In this document: in pieces, positions 14,468 through 23,401 of the stretch
Layout of the letters: every line of letters starts with the position of its first letter
How positions within the stretch are numbered: the stretch's first letter is position 1
Assembly: GCA_016708025.1 (NCBI GenBank)
Contig: JADJGQ010000002.1
Coordinates: forward strand, 62,001-126,000
From: a bacterium
Lineage (GTDB): Bacteria > Zixibacteria > MSB-5A5 > GN15 > FEB-12
DNA: 64,000 bases
Reading direction: 5' to 3'
Notes under the pieces: model-generated
Told to the model about the DNA's origin: nothing
Database searches by the model: none
The model's input: only the letters and a program-made list of their open reading frames with translations
Made by a program: the position numbers and the translations under genes

Positions 14468-17044
14468 TTACTTGAGCAGTACCATCTTCTTTGTGCTGCT
14501 GAAGGTTCCGGCATTCAACTTGTAGAAGTAGACGCCAGAGGAGGCTTCATTAGCATTCCAGATCACCTGGTGCATACCAGCTTCTTCAGTTCCTTCGAAG
14601 GTCTTCACAACCTGACCCGTGACGTTATAAACCGTCAGGGTGTAGTTGCTAGCGACCGGCAGAGCGAACTCAATAGTGGTAGCCGGGTTGAACGGGTTCG
14701 GATAGTTCTGGGCCAAGCCGAAGTTCTTCGGAATGATCTTGCCAGAGACCGGCTGTCCGAGGACAGTGGCCATTTCGATCGACACGATGCTACCATTGAG
14801 ACCGGTCAGGAACGTGCCCGAGAAGCCGGTGATATTGGTAACGGTCTCGTCCATGATCGGTGAGACCAGGATACGAGTGTTCGTGCCGTCGAAGGCATAC
14901 TGCATGCCAACGTTGTCGGCGTGCAGAACCGGCGTCACTTCACCAGCCACCACGACGAACGCGGCGCCAAGATCGACACCGTCGATCGAGAGAGCACCGT
15001 TATCGAAGCTGTAGTTGGCGCTGACAGCGGCAACCTTGTCATACGGAGCTTCGTCACCCACGACCACACGGATCAGGTAGACGAGGTCAGCGACGGTCAA
15101 GGTCAATCCATCAGCGTTCACGTCGGTAGCCGCAATCTGACCGGCCTGATTGATCGTGAAGACCGGCAGACCGTAGATGAAGTAACGAGAGAACAGAACG
15201 GCGTCAGCAATTTCGTTGGAGAAATTGTTGAGGTTGATGTCGCCGCGAGCGTCGATCGAGTCGGCGCAAACGATGTCAACACCACCGTTGAAGAAGTCGA
15301 TTACACGCCACGTGGACGGCTTGCCAGGAGTGAACAGATCGCACTCTTCCTGGGCGCCCTGGGTGGTCGGGAATTCGATACCAGCAGTCTCTTCGATGTG
15401 GAAGTACGGGTCGCCGCCGCCGTACCCGTACACGTAACGGGAAATGAGCAGCGAGTCACCGTCGACCGACGACAGACCGTTGTCACCGCAGTCGATCCAG
15501 AAGAATTCAACAGGCGTGTACTGGCATTCCAGAGTCCGGTCGTTGGTGACCAGGAACTTCAGAGAAGCGATAACGCTGTCGATCCCCGGAGGCGGCGGAT
15601 AGTTGGTGAAGCAATCCGGATGGTTGTTACCATTGTTGGTCTCGGCGATGGAGACGATACGGACGAGTCCGCTCGGGCATCCACCAGCGCAGTTGCCATT
15701 CGCGCCGAAACGATAGGTGAAGTATTCCCATCCGCAATCAGTGATAAAGCCGCCCGGGAGCACTTCGGAAAGCGTCAAGGCAGAATTATCATACTTGATC
15801 AGAAGGTCAAAACCGCCGATCGGGTAGTTGGTGCCGAGGACGATGTCAACTTCTGCGTACTGACCCTGGATCTGGTTGTGGATCTTTTCGATCACGACCT
15901 TACCCCAGTTGACGTTGATCGTGACGGAGCACGTGTCAGCGTTGGAGGGGCTGCAAGGCGAGCAGGTGTTGGCGCTATCGGTGACCATCACGACGAGCGT
16001 GAAGGAACCGAGATAGCTGATGTCATCGTTTACGGTCGGCCAGCTGAATACGCCAGTCGCCGGGTTCATCGTCACCGTGCCCGGGCCATTGAAGCTCACT
16101 ACGCTATAGATAAGCGGCTTCGGACCGGAATCGGCATCGGTCGCATTGACATCACCGTTCGCCGGATCGCCGAGCACGACCATAATCGGGCTGGCGGGGC
16201 AGGTGATGACAGGTGCGTTGTTCTGGACACAGATCGTGAATGACGTCTGGGCAGCGGCGCCGCACTTATCCGTGATCGAAATGGTCACGTTATGGGTGCA
16301 GACATCGGCTCCAGTGGTCAACCAGGAAATGGCGCCAGTGGCAGGATTGACCGTCATAGCAGCCGGACCGGCAACCTTGGCATAGGTCAAGGTCTCGCAA
16401 CCGTTCGCCATGTCAGGATCGGTACCGGAAGCCGTCGCCACAAAGGTCTGGCCCCAGAACAGAGTCCCGTTCGGGATCGCTGCGATGGTCGGGCTGAGGT
16501 TCGTGATCGTCACCGTTCCATTGTTCACGACAACCGGAAGAATGGAGGAGGTGGCGGCATCAACAAACTGAGTCGTAACAGTTGCCGGGATCGGATAGTC
16601 GAAAACGCCGCCCTGAAGGGTACCAGAACCTGAGCAGACGTCATTGGTTCTATAGTTTATCCGGCCGACAACATGATTTCCTTGTGCTAACGCTCCAGCG
16701 CTCGGAGTGAGCAACATAGCGGCAATTCGAATCGTGTCGGGCATAACCCCGTCAACGCCGGAAGTATCATCCACAACGCGGTCGGTCAAAGCCGTGAAAC
16801 CAGCGTCGAAGGTGAAAATGCTTCCTGGAAGCGGTAACGTGAGGTTGCCATCAACCACAACCACGATCTCTATCGCGCTAACGGAATCAGCTGAAACAAT
16901 CGCCGTCACGTTCGACGCGGAGTTGAAACACCGCGGGAGCGCTTTGGATTCGATTGTCACCTGGTTCGCGAGCGCCATAGACGAAGCGAATACCACTAAA
17001 AAGGAGATCAGCATCAAAGAATATAAATTTCTTTTTTGCATCAT
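14468..17044 (-). CDS. Large secreted protein: Ig-like, cohesin-like and dockerin-like modules, T9SS sorting domain
   Basis: 858 residues, with AAAGGAG ahead of ATG. There is a signal peptide (LISFLVVFASSMALA). Two putative-Ig repeats follow (AKVAGPAAMTVNPATGAISW and FNGPGTVTMNPATGVFSW). A cohesin-like beta-sandwich comes next (AEVDIVLGTNYPIGGFDLLIKYD). Then there are dockerin-like calcium loops (DARGDINLNNFSNEIADAVLF and DVNADGLTLTVADLVYLIR). The end is a type A T9SS sorting domain (NYPNPFNPATTIEF, GVYFYKL, KKMVLLK). It should be exported and anchored at the cell surface. Its upstream region is long and rich in dyads, so it is probably regulated. Its biological role is unknown; adhesion or surface-scaffold functions are guesses. 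Confidence 0.88.
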   Translation of the reverse strand: MMQKRNLYSLMLISFLVVFASSMALANQVTIESKALPRCFNSASNVTAIVSADSVSAIEIVVVVDGNLTLPLPGSIFTFDAGFTALTDRVVDDTSGVDGVMPDTIRIAAMLLTPSAGALAQGNHVVGRINYRTNDVCSGSGTLQGGVFDYPIPATVTTQFVDAATSSILPVVVNNGTVTITNLSPTIAAIPNGTLFWGQTFVATASGTDPDMANGCETLTYAKVAGPAAMTVNPATGAISWLTTGADVCTHNVTISITDKCGAAAQTSFTICVQNNAPVITCPASPIMVVLGDPANGDVNATDADSGPKPLIYSVVSFNGPGTVTMNPATGVFSWPTVNDDISYLGSFTLVVMVTDSANTCSPCSPSNADTCSVTINVNWGKVVIEKIHNQIQGQYAEVDIVLGTNYPIGGFDLLIKYDNSALTLSEVLPGGFITDCGWEYFTYRFGANGNCAGGCPSGLVRIVSIAETNNGNNHPDCFTNYPPPPGIDSVIASLKFLVTNDRTLECQYTPVEFFWIDCGDNGLSSVDGDSLLISRYVYGYGGGDPYFHIEETAGIEFPTTQGAQEECDLFTPGKPSTWRVIDFFNGGVDIVCADSIDARGDINLNNFSNEIADAVLFSRYFIYGLPVFTINQAGQIAATDVNADGLTLTVADLVYLIRVVVGDEAPYDKVAAVSANYSFDNGALSIDGVDLGAAFVVVAGEVTPVLHADNVGMQYAFDGTNTRILVSPIMDETVTNITGFSGTFLTGLNGSIVSIEMATVLGQPVSGKIIPKNFGLAQNYPNPFNPATTIEFALPVASNYTLTVYNVTGQVVKTFEGTEEAGMHQVIWNANEASSGVYFYKLNAGTFSSTKKMVLLK

Positions 17045-17144
17045 TTAATGCTCCTTTAAGAACCTAAAGGTCATCGAAGTTTGGGTAATCTTCCCAGTTT
17101 CACCCGGGAGGAATCACCTCTAAGTTTCCGATATAAATCTCAAC

Positions 17145-17212
17145 TGAGATCGGGTACCGGACCCGTCAGATCTCAAGTGCCCCGTGAGCTGGTGATGCGC
17201 CAACGGCACATC
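17145..17212 (-). other. Structured 5' leader of the secreted-protein mRNA
   Basis: Two strong hairpins lie in the untranslated region. One is at 17145-17175, where TGAGAT pairs with ATCTCA and CGGGT with ACCCG inside. The other is at 17194-17212, where GATGCGCC pairs with GGCACATC over three loop bases. They sit between a predicted promoter at 17.43 kb and the start codon. I could not match them to a known riboswitch. Confidence 0.45.
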
Positions 17213-17349
17213 GTCACACCGGCTGCCTGATCTACTGACTAATGGAATATGGAGTCTTGGTAAAACCGTACGGACAGATGTCGCCGCTTAGGTTTTAAAC
17301 TCGTTTGATTAAACCTGAAGGTCGAGCTGAGGATCGCGTAACGTTAATG

Positions 17350-17367
17350 TTGTGTTAACGTTAACAA
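17350..17367. promoter_or_regulatory. Dyad TTGTG-N8-TAACAA with a perfect GTTAACGTTAAC core
   Basis: A 12-bp perfect palindrome at 17354-17365 sits inside a site that resembles a Rex box at 15 of 18 positions. A direct repeat TAACGTTAA also occurs at 17339 and 17356. It lies just downstream of the predicted transcription start of the secreted-protein gene. Confidence 0.4.
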
Positions 17368-17426
17368 AGGTGCTGCAGATTCAAAACAGAAGCGTTATTC
17401 ACACAACTATTTCCCTAGACGGATGC

Positions 17427-17455
17427 AACATACGCTATTATCCCTTTTCTGTCAA
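17427..17455 (-). promoter_or_regulatory. Candidate promoter of the large secreted-protein gene
   Basis: On the minus strand there is a perfect TTGACA (17455-17450), a 17-bp spacer and TATGTT (17432-17427). A transcript would carry a leader of roughly 375 bases before the ATG at 17044. Confidence 0.55.
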
Positions 17456-17693
17456 GGAGAAATTCCGGATTTCTGACCATGCCACCAATTACGATAGGCT
17501 GTAGTAGTAACTTTGCTCCGTGATCGACCCAGTTCAGCTCAGTTTTCCCAACCGGAATCAAGTTGGTTCTTGCTGACCAGGCCGCTCCCCCGTTACTGAT
17601 CCGCGCTCCCCCTACATCTATATGCTGATCCAAAGGCCACCAGCTCTGAGCAACTCGTCAAGTCAAAGCGCCAACCCGACCGGTCCATCAATT

Positions 17694-17711
17694 ACGTGAA
17701 AACAATCACAT
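17694..17711. promoter_or_regulatory. CRP/FNR- or Rex-type dyad 1
   Basis: CGTGA-AAACAA-TCACA, one base short of the TGTGA-N6-TCACA consensus. Confidence 0.45.
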
Positions 17712-17772
17712 GCTCCCAGGTCGAGCCGACCGCCGACCGCGTAAATCTATTGAGCTTCACCCGCCTGACGAC

Positions 17773-17790
17773 TTGTGACGGAAATCACAA
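17773..17790. promoter_or_regulatory. CRP/FNR- or Rex-type dyad 2
   Basis: TTGTGA-CGGAAA-TCACAA, a perfect 6-6-6 inverted repeat. It fits the CRP consensus exactly and the Rex box at two positions fewer. Confidence 0.6.
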
Positions 17791-18034
17791 ACGACGTCAC
17801 GTAAGGTGGTCCAGTCAGCACCTTCTCCAGCGTTTCGACTTGAGGCGGTGGGGAGACTGATTTTCACTGTCTTTATGCGTAGCTGAAAACACAGCTCCGA
17901 TTCGGCTGGAAGTGGCTACAGGCCAGGTCATGGGCCTCACCCGAACCGCCGCCGGATGACCGGTTGACCAGCGGACTCACAGCGATAAGACAGTCGGATC
18001 AGACAGTCCGGAGCCATCCGTCAACGAGAGTGTC

Positions 18035-18052
18035 TTGTGATGACTTTCACAA
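18035..18052. promoter_or_regulatory. CRP/FNR- or Rex-type dyad 3
   Basis: TTGTGA-TGACTT-TCACAA, a perfect inverted repeat with the same half-sites as dyad 2. It differs from the Rex box at one position only. Confidence 0.6.
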
Positions 18053-18091
18053 TGATGTACGACCAACGGGAGCACTTCACGAGAATACTGC

Positions 18092-18109
18092 TTGTGACTT
18101 CCTTCACAT
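18092..18109. promoter_or_regulatory. CRP/FNR- or Rex-type dyad 4
   Basis: TTGTGA-CTTCCT-TCACAT, 57 bp from dyad 3 centre to centre, one base short of perfect symmetry. Confidence 0.55.
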
Positions 18110-18188
18110 AATAAAACAATCGCCCGATAGCCGTGGTCGCTCCGGGATGATCCTAATGGGTACTCAAAAATACGGCAGAGTCTGGTTG

Positions 18189-19457
18189 TCAGAACCGATA
18201 GGTGAGGCCGGATGAGAGGAGCAGGGACCGGTTATCCTCGGTCTCCTGGTCATGCCACTCCCAGGTGGCGGAGAGAATCAGGCTCAACTCCAACCCGCGG
18301 GAGATCGGCCAACTAGTCAGCATTGAGAGGTCATAGAAGCTGAAATCTGACTGGTATTCGTTGGGGTAGCCAAGGCTTCGTTTCCCCAGCCGGTGCTCGA
18401 CCGAGGCAAACAGCCCGGTAACCGAAATGTAGTTCATGCCCACCTGGGCGGCGATTTCGTCGTAATCTTCGGCACTGCTGCTGTCGGCATCGGGCTGGCG
18501 GAGCAGCTCAAAATCGGGGCCGGCATCAATCTCCAGTGATCCCAGCGAGACCCCCATTGTCAGGGTGCCGCCGAGGCGGCTGTAGTCATCATTGAGGGGA
18601 TCGTTCGGGTCAAACGAGGTCATTTCCAGCTCAAGCACCTGTCGGCTGAATAGCTGTCGCCCGAGATCCAGTCTGCTCCGGGAGTCCAGTTCGAATCGAT
18701 TGTAGTCGTCATCGTTGGCGGCCCTATTGTAGTCCTTTTTCTCCCAGCGGGTCAGGAAGTCAATTTCCAGACGGGAGAGCAGACCGGAGAATGTCCCCTC
18801 AATGCCGTAGCCGTCGTAGTTGAGAGTGACCGAGTCAGAGACTTCACGGCTGGTCATAAAACCGTGTAGAGAGGCGGTCGAAAGGATCCCGAACGACTGC
18901 TCCAGCCCTAATTTTGCCGTCACCCGGTAGAAGTCATAGCCGTACTGCAGATCGGAGCGGAAATCTGTGCCATCAGCCAGAAACTGCCCCCAAACGGCAG
19001 TCGATTGGCTGAAAAACCGGCGCGCTTTCAGGTTGGTAGCACCGGAAACATAGCTCCCGAGAGTTGAGGAAGCAGAGTCGGCTTGATGGCGCCATTCGAT
19101 CTGGTTACGCCAGCGGAGATCAAGGCTGGTCCACCGCGCCAGCCAATTCGAGGTAAGCTTCAGTCGCGTAATGTCTTGAGTCTGTTCAAGGCGGGTCGAA
19201 AGATCAAAGAGGTTTTCGCCGGCATACTTATAGGCAAGCTCAAGGCTCCCTTTGAGGTCATTCAGATAGTCGCTGGAGAGTTCGTAGCGCGTGAGGACAG
19301 TATCTATCCCTGCCACGGCGAGCGAATCCATGAAGTATCTCTGGGAGAGGTAATCGTACCCGATTCCGGCCTTAAGCGAGAAGGGTCGGCTGTCTGCTTC
19401 GGAGTACCCGGCTGCAGCAATGACTATCAGGACTACCGCGACATAGCGTCTGAACAA
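18189..19457 (-). CDS. Putative outer-membrane beta-barrel protein
   Basis: 422 residues. There is a signal peptide (YVAVVLIVIAAAGYSEA), then alternating hydrophobic and polar strands rich in Tyr, Trp and Leu (WLARWTSLDLRWRNQIEWRHQ). It ends in LTYRF, with the terminal Phe typical of barrels inserted by BamA. No specific porin or receptor family is recognised. It begins 19 bases after the end of the helical periplasmic protein gene, so the two are probably co-transcribed and may form an envelope pair. Confidence 0.7.
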   Translation of the reverse strand: MFRRYVAVVLIVIAAAGYSEADSRPFSLKAGIGYDYLSQRYFMDSLAVAGIDTVLTRYELSSDYLNDLKGSLELAYKYAGENLFDLSTRLEQTQDITRLKLTSNWLARWTSLDLRWRNQIEWRHQADSASSTLGSYVSGATNLKARRFFSQSTAVWGQFLADGTDFRSDLQYGYDFYRVTAKLGLEQSFGILSTASLHGFMTSREVSDSVTLNYDGYGIEGTFSGLLSRLEIDFLTRWEKKDYNRAANDDDYNRFELDSRSRLDLGRQLFSRQVLELEMTSFDPNDPLNDDYSRLGGTLTMGVSLGSLEIDAGPDFELLRQPDADSSSAEDYDEIAAQVGMNYISVTGLFASVEHRLGKRSLGYPNEYQSDFSFYDLSMLTSWPISRGLELSLILSATWEWHDQETEDNRSLLLSSGLTYRF

Positions 19458-19476
19458 ATCCTATGTTCCTTTGAGG

Positions 19477-20508
19477 CTAGTTTGACTCCAGAATGATGTC
19501 TTCAGCCTGACGGAGCGCAAGCTGGGCGGCCTGGAGCGCGGGGGTCGCTTTCTCCAGATCGGAAGCCTCGATCGCCACCGACGCCAGTTCGAGCTGTTCG
19601 TATGCTTTAGTCAGGAGCAGGTCAACCGATTCCCTGGTCTCACCGCTCAAGGTCTGACTGCGGTCCTTGAGTTGATCGGCCTGGCCCAGCAGTCGCTGGT
19701 ACCGGGCTGAGAGGTTGTCGTAACCGTTACATTCTCTGAAGGCCCGGCTGGCGAGTGTTTTGGTTCGTTGGAGAGCCTGCATGGCGGCAGGGGTCCGTCC
19801 ATTGGATTCAAGCTGTTCGGCCAGTTCGAGCGATTTTTCGGCCTGGAGCATGAGGGATTTCCCCTGTTCGGACTGACAATCCGCCACTACCGCTTTGGCC
19901 TGGTCGACCGCTTCCCGAACCGATTCCAGTCGACGTTCATAGTTGGCAGAGAGATTCCCCGCGCCGCTTCCCAGGATCCGGTCGGCGGCTTTCTCCGCCT
20001 GCTCTGCCAGTCGGCCGGCGGGCTGGAACTGATTCGTATTGTAGAATTCCCAACCCCGCTTAAGATTATCCAGGGATGATTCCAGGAGGGCGTTGAGAGC
20101 CTGGTTTTCGTTGCCGATCAGCATCTCCCGGGCCCGCTCCAGCTTTTCTTCGGCTCGCTCCAGTTTCCGGAGGGCCTGATCTCCGCCCCGTTCGGTGGCA
20201 CGATTGCTTTTGAGCGCCTTGCGCAAGAGGTCGCGGGCGAGCAAGGTCAGTCGACGCGCCTCGATAAACCGATTCTCCGCAAAGACGGATTTCGCCTGTT
20301 GCTGGGCAACCTTGGCCTGCTCCAGGAACGCCAATCCGGTCGGATTCTCCATCGTCTGGAGCTGCTCCTCCGCCTGCTGGATCAACTGGTCGGTTCGATC
20401 CAGATCTTCCTGCACTTTGTCAGCCAGTCCGCCCCCGGCTTGCGCCAATAGCGAAGAGCCGGCGGTCAGGGCCAGCAGAACTAACAGGTATGGGAGTATC
20501 TTGCGCAT
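19477..20508 (-). CDS. Periplasmic helical (coiled-coil) protein
   Basis: About 343 residues from ATG at 20508, which starts the signal peptide (MRKILPYLLVLLALTAGSSLLAQA); an upstream in-frame start adds 11 polar residues and is less likely. The mature part is almost all charged helix with Ala, Gln, Glu and Leu (KLERAEEKLERAREML). Three similar helical-hairpin units can be seen around RTDQLIQQAEEQLQ, ARRLTLLARDLLRKAL and ASRAFRECNG. No enzymatic motif is present. It precedes the barrel-protein gene and follows the two-component genes. Confidence 0.7.
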   Translation of the reverse strand: MRKILPYLLVLLALTAGSSLLAQAGGGLADKVQEDLDRTDQLIQQAEEQLQTMENPTGLAFLEQAKVAQQQAKSVFAENRFIEARRLTLLARDLLRKALKSNRATERGGDQALRKLERAEEKLERAREMLIGNENQALNALLESSLDNLKRGWEFYNTNQFQPAGRLAEQAEKAADRILGSGAGNLSANYERRLESVREAVDQAKAVVADCQSEQGKSLMLQAEKSLELAEQLESNGRTPAAMQALQRTKTLASRAFRECNGYDNLSARYQRLLGQADQLKDRSQTLSGETRESVDLLLTKAYEQLELASVAIEASDLEKATPALQAAQLALRQAEDIILESN

Positions 20509-20624
20509 AACTATTCTCTCTTTCAACTCCCTATATATCAACCGATGTGCCGCCTTGATTCAAATAACTAACCTCTTGCCCGATAGTCAACTCTGTTCCT
20601 CACCACGGTATGCCGCCGATTCTT

Positions 20625-20642
20625 TTGTACCTGACGGTACAA
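20625..20642. promoter_or_regulatory. Perfect palindrome upstream of the helical protein gene
   Basis: TTGTACC-TGAC-GGTACAA, 7-4-7, about 115 bases before the ATG at 20508 and just past the stop of the NtrC-type gene. No T-run follows on either strand, so an operator is more likely than a terminator. The regulator is unknown. Confidence 0.35.
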
Positions 20643-20678
20643 CCGCTGTCCCGAACCGCCCACTCCTGAACCATTTGG

Positions 20679-22007
20679 TTACCATGGAATATCATGGGCT
20701 TTCATCCGGCTATAGAGCCGTCGACGGGTGATCTTGAGCAGTTTGGCGGCCTCCGTTTTGTTGCCGCCGGCCGCTTGCAGCGCATTTTGGATCATGGTGC
20801 GTTCGGTATCCTCGAGTCCGGAGCCAGGGCTGGGGGAGTGGTGCGGCGTCAACGGAGCATCCTCGGTCTCCAGCGCAAAATCCTCCACCGTGAGCGGCTC
20901 GCCGCCGGCGAGGATGGTGGCACGCTCCAGAACATTGCGGAGCTCCCGGATATTCCCCGGCCAGTCATATCGCCGGAGCATGTCTGCCACGGGAGCATCA
21001 AGCTGCGAAAACCGGTAGCGCTGGCGCTCCAGGAAATAGGTGGCGAGCTGGAGCACGTCATCTCCCCGCTCGGCCAGCGACGGCATCAGGATCGGGAAAA
21101 CCGCCAGCCGGAAATAGAGGTCCTCCCGGAACGCTCCGGAGCGGATATCATCTTTCAGGATCCGGTTGGTTGCCGCCACGATCCGGACATCGACCGGCAC
21201 CGTATCAACTCCGCCGACCCTGACCAATTGGCGCTCTTCGATCACCCGAAGCAGTTTCGACTGCATCTGCGCCGACATCTCCCCGATCTCATCGAGGAAG
21301 ATAGTCCCTCCCTCGGCCAGTTCAAACCGTCCCCGTTTCCGGGCGACCGCGCCGGTGAATGCTCCCTTTTCGTGGCCGAACAGCTCAGACTCCAAAAGGG
21401 TCTCGGTGATAGCGGCGCAATTGACCGCTATAAATGGTTTCGCCTGGCGGGGGGAGAGGTCATGAATCATCCGGGCCGCGAGCTCTTTGCCGGTACCGGA
21501 CCGTCCGGTCAACAGAACGGTGGTTTCGGTTGGGGCGACCTGCGAGATCAGCTTCCGGATCTTCTCGGTGGCAGGGGAGGAGCCGATCAGGCTGTCGGCC
21601 ATCGCGGTCCGTTCCTCGTCCTGGTAATGACGGTTAAGCGAGGTCAGCCGCTGTTTGTCGACCAGTTTTCCCACTATCAGGGTCAGTTCATCCAGAGAAA
21701 ACGGCTTGAGCAGGTAATCGGAGGCTCCCTTTTTCATCGCCGCAACCGCGCTTTCGACCGTTCCGAACGCGGTCATCATCACCACCTCTGTCCCCTGCTT
21801 TTCCAGCGCTTTCTCGAGGATCACCATCCCGGAGATCTCCGGCATGGAAAGGTCGGTAATGACAATATCGAACGAGTGACGTTCCAGCAGCGAGACTGCC
21901 TCGGATGGCTTGGTGGAGGTCGTGACGGTATGCCCCGCATCCTCCAGTTCGCCGCAGACCAGTGAGGTCATTTTCGGTTCGTCATCGACAACAAGTATTC
22001 GAGCCAT
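20679..22007 (-). CDS. Sigma-54-dependent response regulator (NtrC family)
   Basis: 442 residues. There is an N-terminal receiver with the phospho-acceptor Asp in VITDLSMPEISG and Lys in LLKPF. The AAA+ central domain has Walker A GRSGTGKE, the sigma-54 contact loop GAFTGA and Walker B GGTIFLDEIGE. A C-terminal Fis-type helix-turn-helix follows (NKTEAAKLLKITRRRLYSRMKAH). It activates RpoN promoters when phosphorylated. The partner kinase gene ends five bases upstream in the same operon. Targets are not evident in the window. Confidence 0.95.
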   Translation of the reverse strand: MARILVVDDEPKMTSLVCGELEDAGHTVTTSTKPSEAVSLLERHSFDIVITDLSMPEISGMVILEKALEKQGTEVVMMTAFGTVESAVAAMKKGASDYLLKPFSLDELTLIVGKLVDKQRLTSLNRHYQDEERTAMADSLIGSSPATEKIRKLISQVAPTETTVLLTGRSGTGKELAARMIHDLSPRQAKPFIAVNCAAITETLLESELFGHEKGAFTGAVARKRGRFELAEGGTIFLDEIGEMSAQMQSKLLRVIEERQLVRVGGVDTVPVDVRIVAATNRILKDDIRSGAFREDLYFRLAVFPILMPSLAERGDDVLQLATYFLERQRYRFSQLDAPVADMLRRYDWPGNIRELRNVLERATILAGGEPLTVEDFALETEDAPLTPHHSPSPGSGLEDTERTMIQNALQAAGGNKTEAAKLLKITRRRLYSRMKAHDIPW

Positions 22008-22012
22008 AGCTA

Positions 22013-23343
22013 CTACTTTGCCTGTTTGGGTAGTTCAATGAGCGCGGTCACCGCGCCGGAGCCGATGGAGCTGGTGAGGGTCAGTTTCCCTCCCATCTCC
22101 TCGATCAATTTACGACTGATATACAATCCCAACCCTGAGCCGGTCTGTTTGGTCGTATGGAACGGCGTGAATATTTTTTGGATTTCCTTATCCGAAAGCT
22201 CAACCCCAAAATTGGTGATCTTGATCTCAACCGTGTTTCTCGCGGTTCCGGTCAGAGCCATCGCCATGGCAACCGGCTTTCCGGCGGCGAGACATCCCTC
22301 CACGCCATTCACCATCAGATTGAGAATCACCTGCCGGAGCGACCGTCGATAACCGGTGACTGCTAGCTCAGTCGCGGGGAGCGGCTCTGTCCAGGTAATC
22401 TGCTGGTCGGCGAATCGTTCTCCAAGATGTTTTGCGGCCGAGTTGAGAAGTTCCGCCAGATCGAATGACTCGGTACTCTCTCCGACCAAAAGCGGACCAT
22501 CCGCCTTGGCAAACGCAAGATAACCGGAAACGATATTATTCAGCCGGTCGGTCTCTTCGAGAATGTATGTCGCTTCCTCGGCGCCGGTCTTTTTGCGGAG
22601 ACGTTCGGCGGAGCCACGGATGATCATCAGCGGGTTTTTCAGTTCGTGCGACACGACCGCCACCATCCGTCCAAGATAGGCATGGGTCTCGCCGAGGAAA
22701 AGCTGCTGCTCGGCGCGGTTGAGTCGCTGTTGAAGTGCCAGGAAGAGGAGCCCGAGGATCAGCCCACCCACCGTGGAGACCGCGGTCGCATACAACAGAT
22801 TTTGGCGAAGCGAAGCGAGGTCCTCAAAATAGTCGACATTGGCTTCGACTCCCACAACAGCCATGACCGATGAATCCTCTCCCAAAAGCGGGGCGAAAGC
22901 CGTCTTAAGATAGAGGCTCCCGGTCTGATAGGTTGGTGTCACGATCGCCCGTGGAGTCATTGCATAAAAGAGGGAGTCGATATACGGGCCGTTCAAGTCG
23001 GCCAGAAAATAACTGGTGTCATTCTCGGGAGAACTGGTCGCCAAAAGGTGAAGTCGTCATCCAGAATGAAGACCTCCGCCAGCGAGTCCACTGTCCGGAT
23101 CTCCTGGAGCAGGCTCAACAAACGGGTGTATTGCTCGACCGAGGCATACGGCAGGCTGTCGACCAGGCTGGGTGAAAGCGTGTGCGAGAAGGATTGGGCG
23201 ATCGACTGGAGCCGACGGCTCAACTGCCGCTCCAGTAGCTTCTCGGTTCGTTGATAGTATGACCACCAGGCGAAATTGACCAGGATGATCAACAGGGTGG
23301 TGAAAATTGCCAGCGCGAGAAATCGTTTCGAACCAAGCTGCAT
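22013..23343 (-). CDS. Sensor histidine kinase, interrupted by a single frameshift
   Basis: The kinase partner of the NtrC-type regulator. From ATG at 23343 it reads an N-terminal membrane helix (ALAIFTTLLIILVNFAWW) and a periplasmic domain up to ILDDDFTF. The frame then breaks at the A-run 23043-23046 (T-run on the coding strand). One extra T restores DDDFTFLATSSPEND and the rest. The C-terminal part has a second helix, the phospho-acceptor His in VVSHELKNPL, an N-box (QVILNLMVNGVEGC) and a GSGLGLYIS ATP lid. A single-base loss in a homopolymer could be a sequencing error or a recent mutation, since both parts are otherwise well kept. Confidence 0.85.
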
Positions 23344-23401
23344 TCTGCTATTATGATGCAGCAGCCTTACAGAGTCAATCTAACAACAGACAGGAGCGTC
23401 T

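Larger units (their letters stand above)
17456..18188. other. Intergenic region with several TGTGA-type dyads
   Basis: No gene is supported in these 733 bases. They lie between the promoter of the secreted-protein gene and the 3' end of the next minus-strand gene. Four dyads listed separately are the main content. Confidence 0.6.

Noticed and set aside
14921..16243. Plus-strand frame of 440 codons opposite the secreted-protein gene
   Set aside because: A shadow of the true gene on the minus strand, which has a signal peptide, domains and a sorting signal.
20694..21965. Plus-strand frame of 423 codons opposite the NtrC-type gene
   Set aside because: A shadow of a clearly recognisable regulator gene on the other strand.
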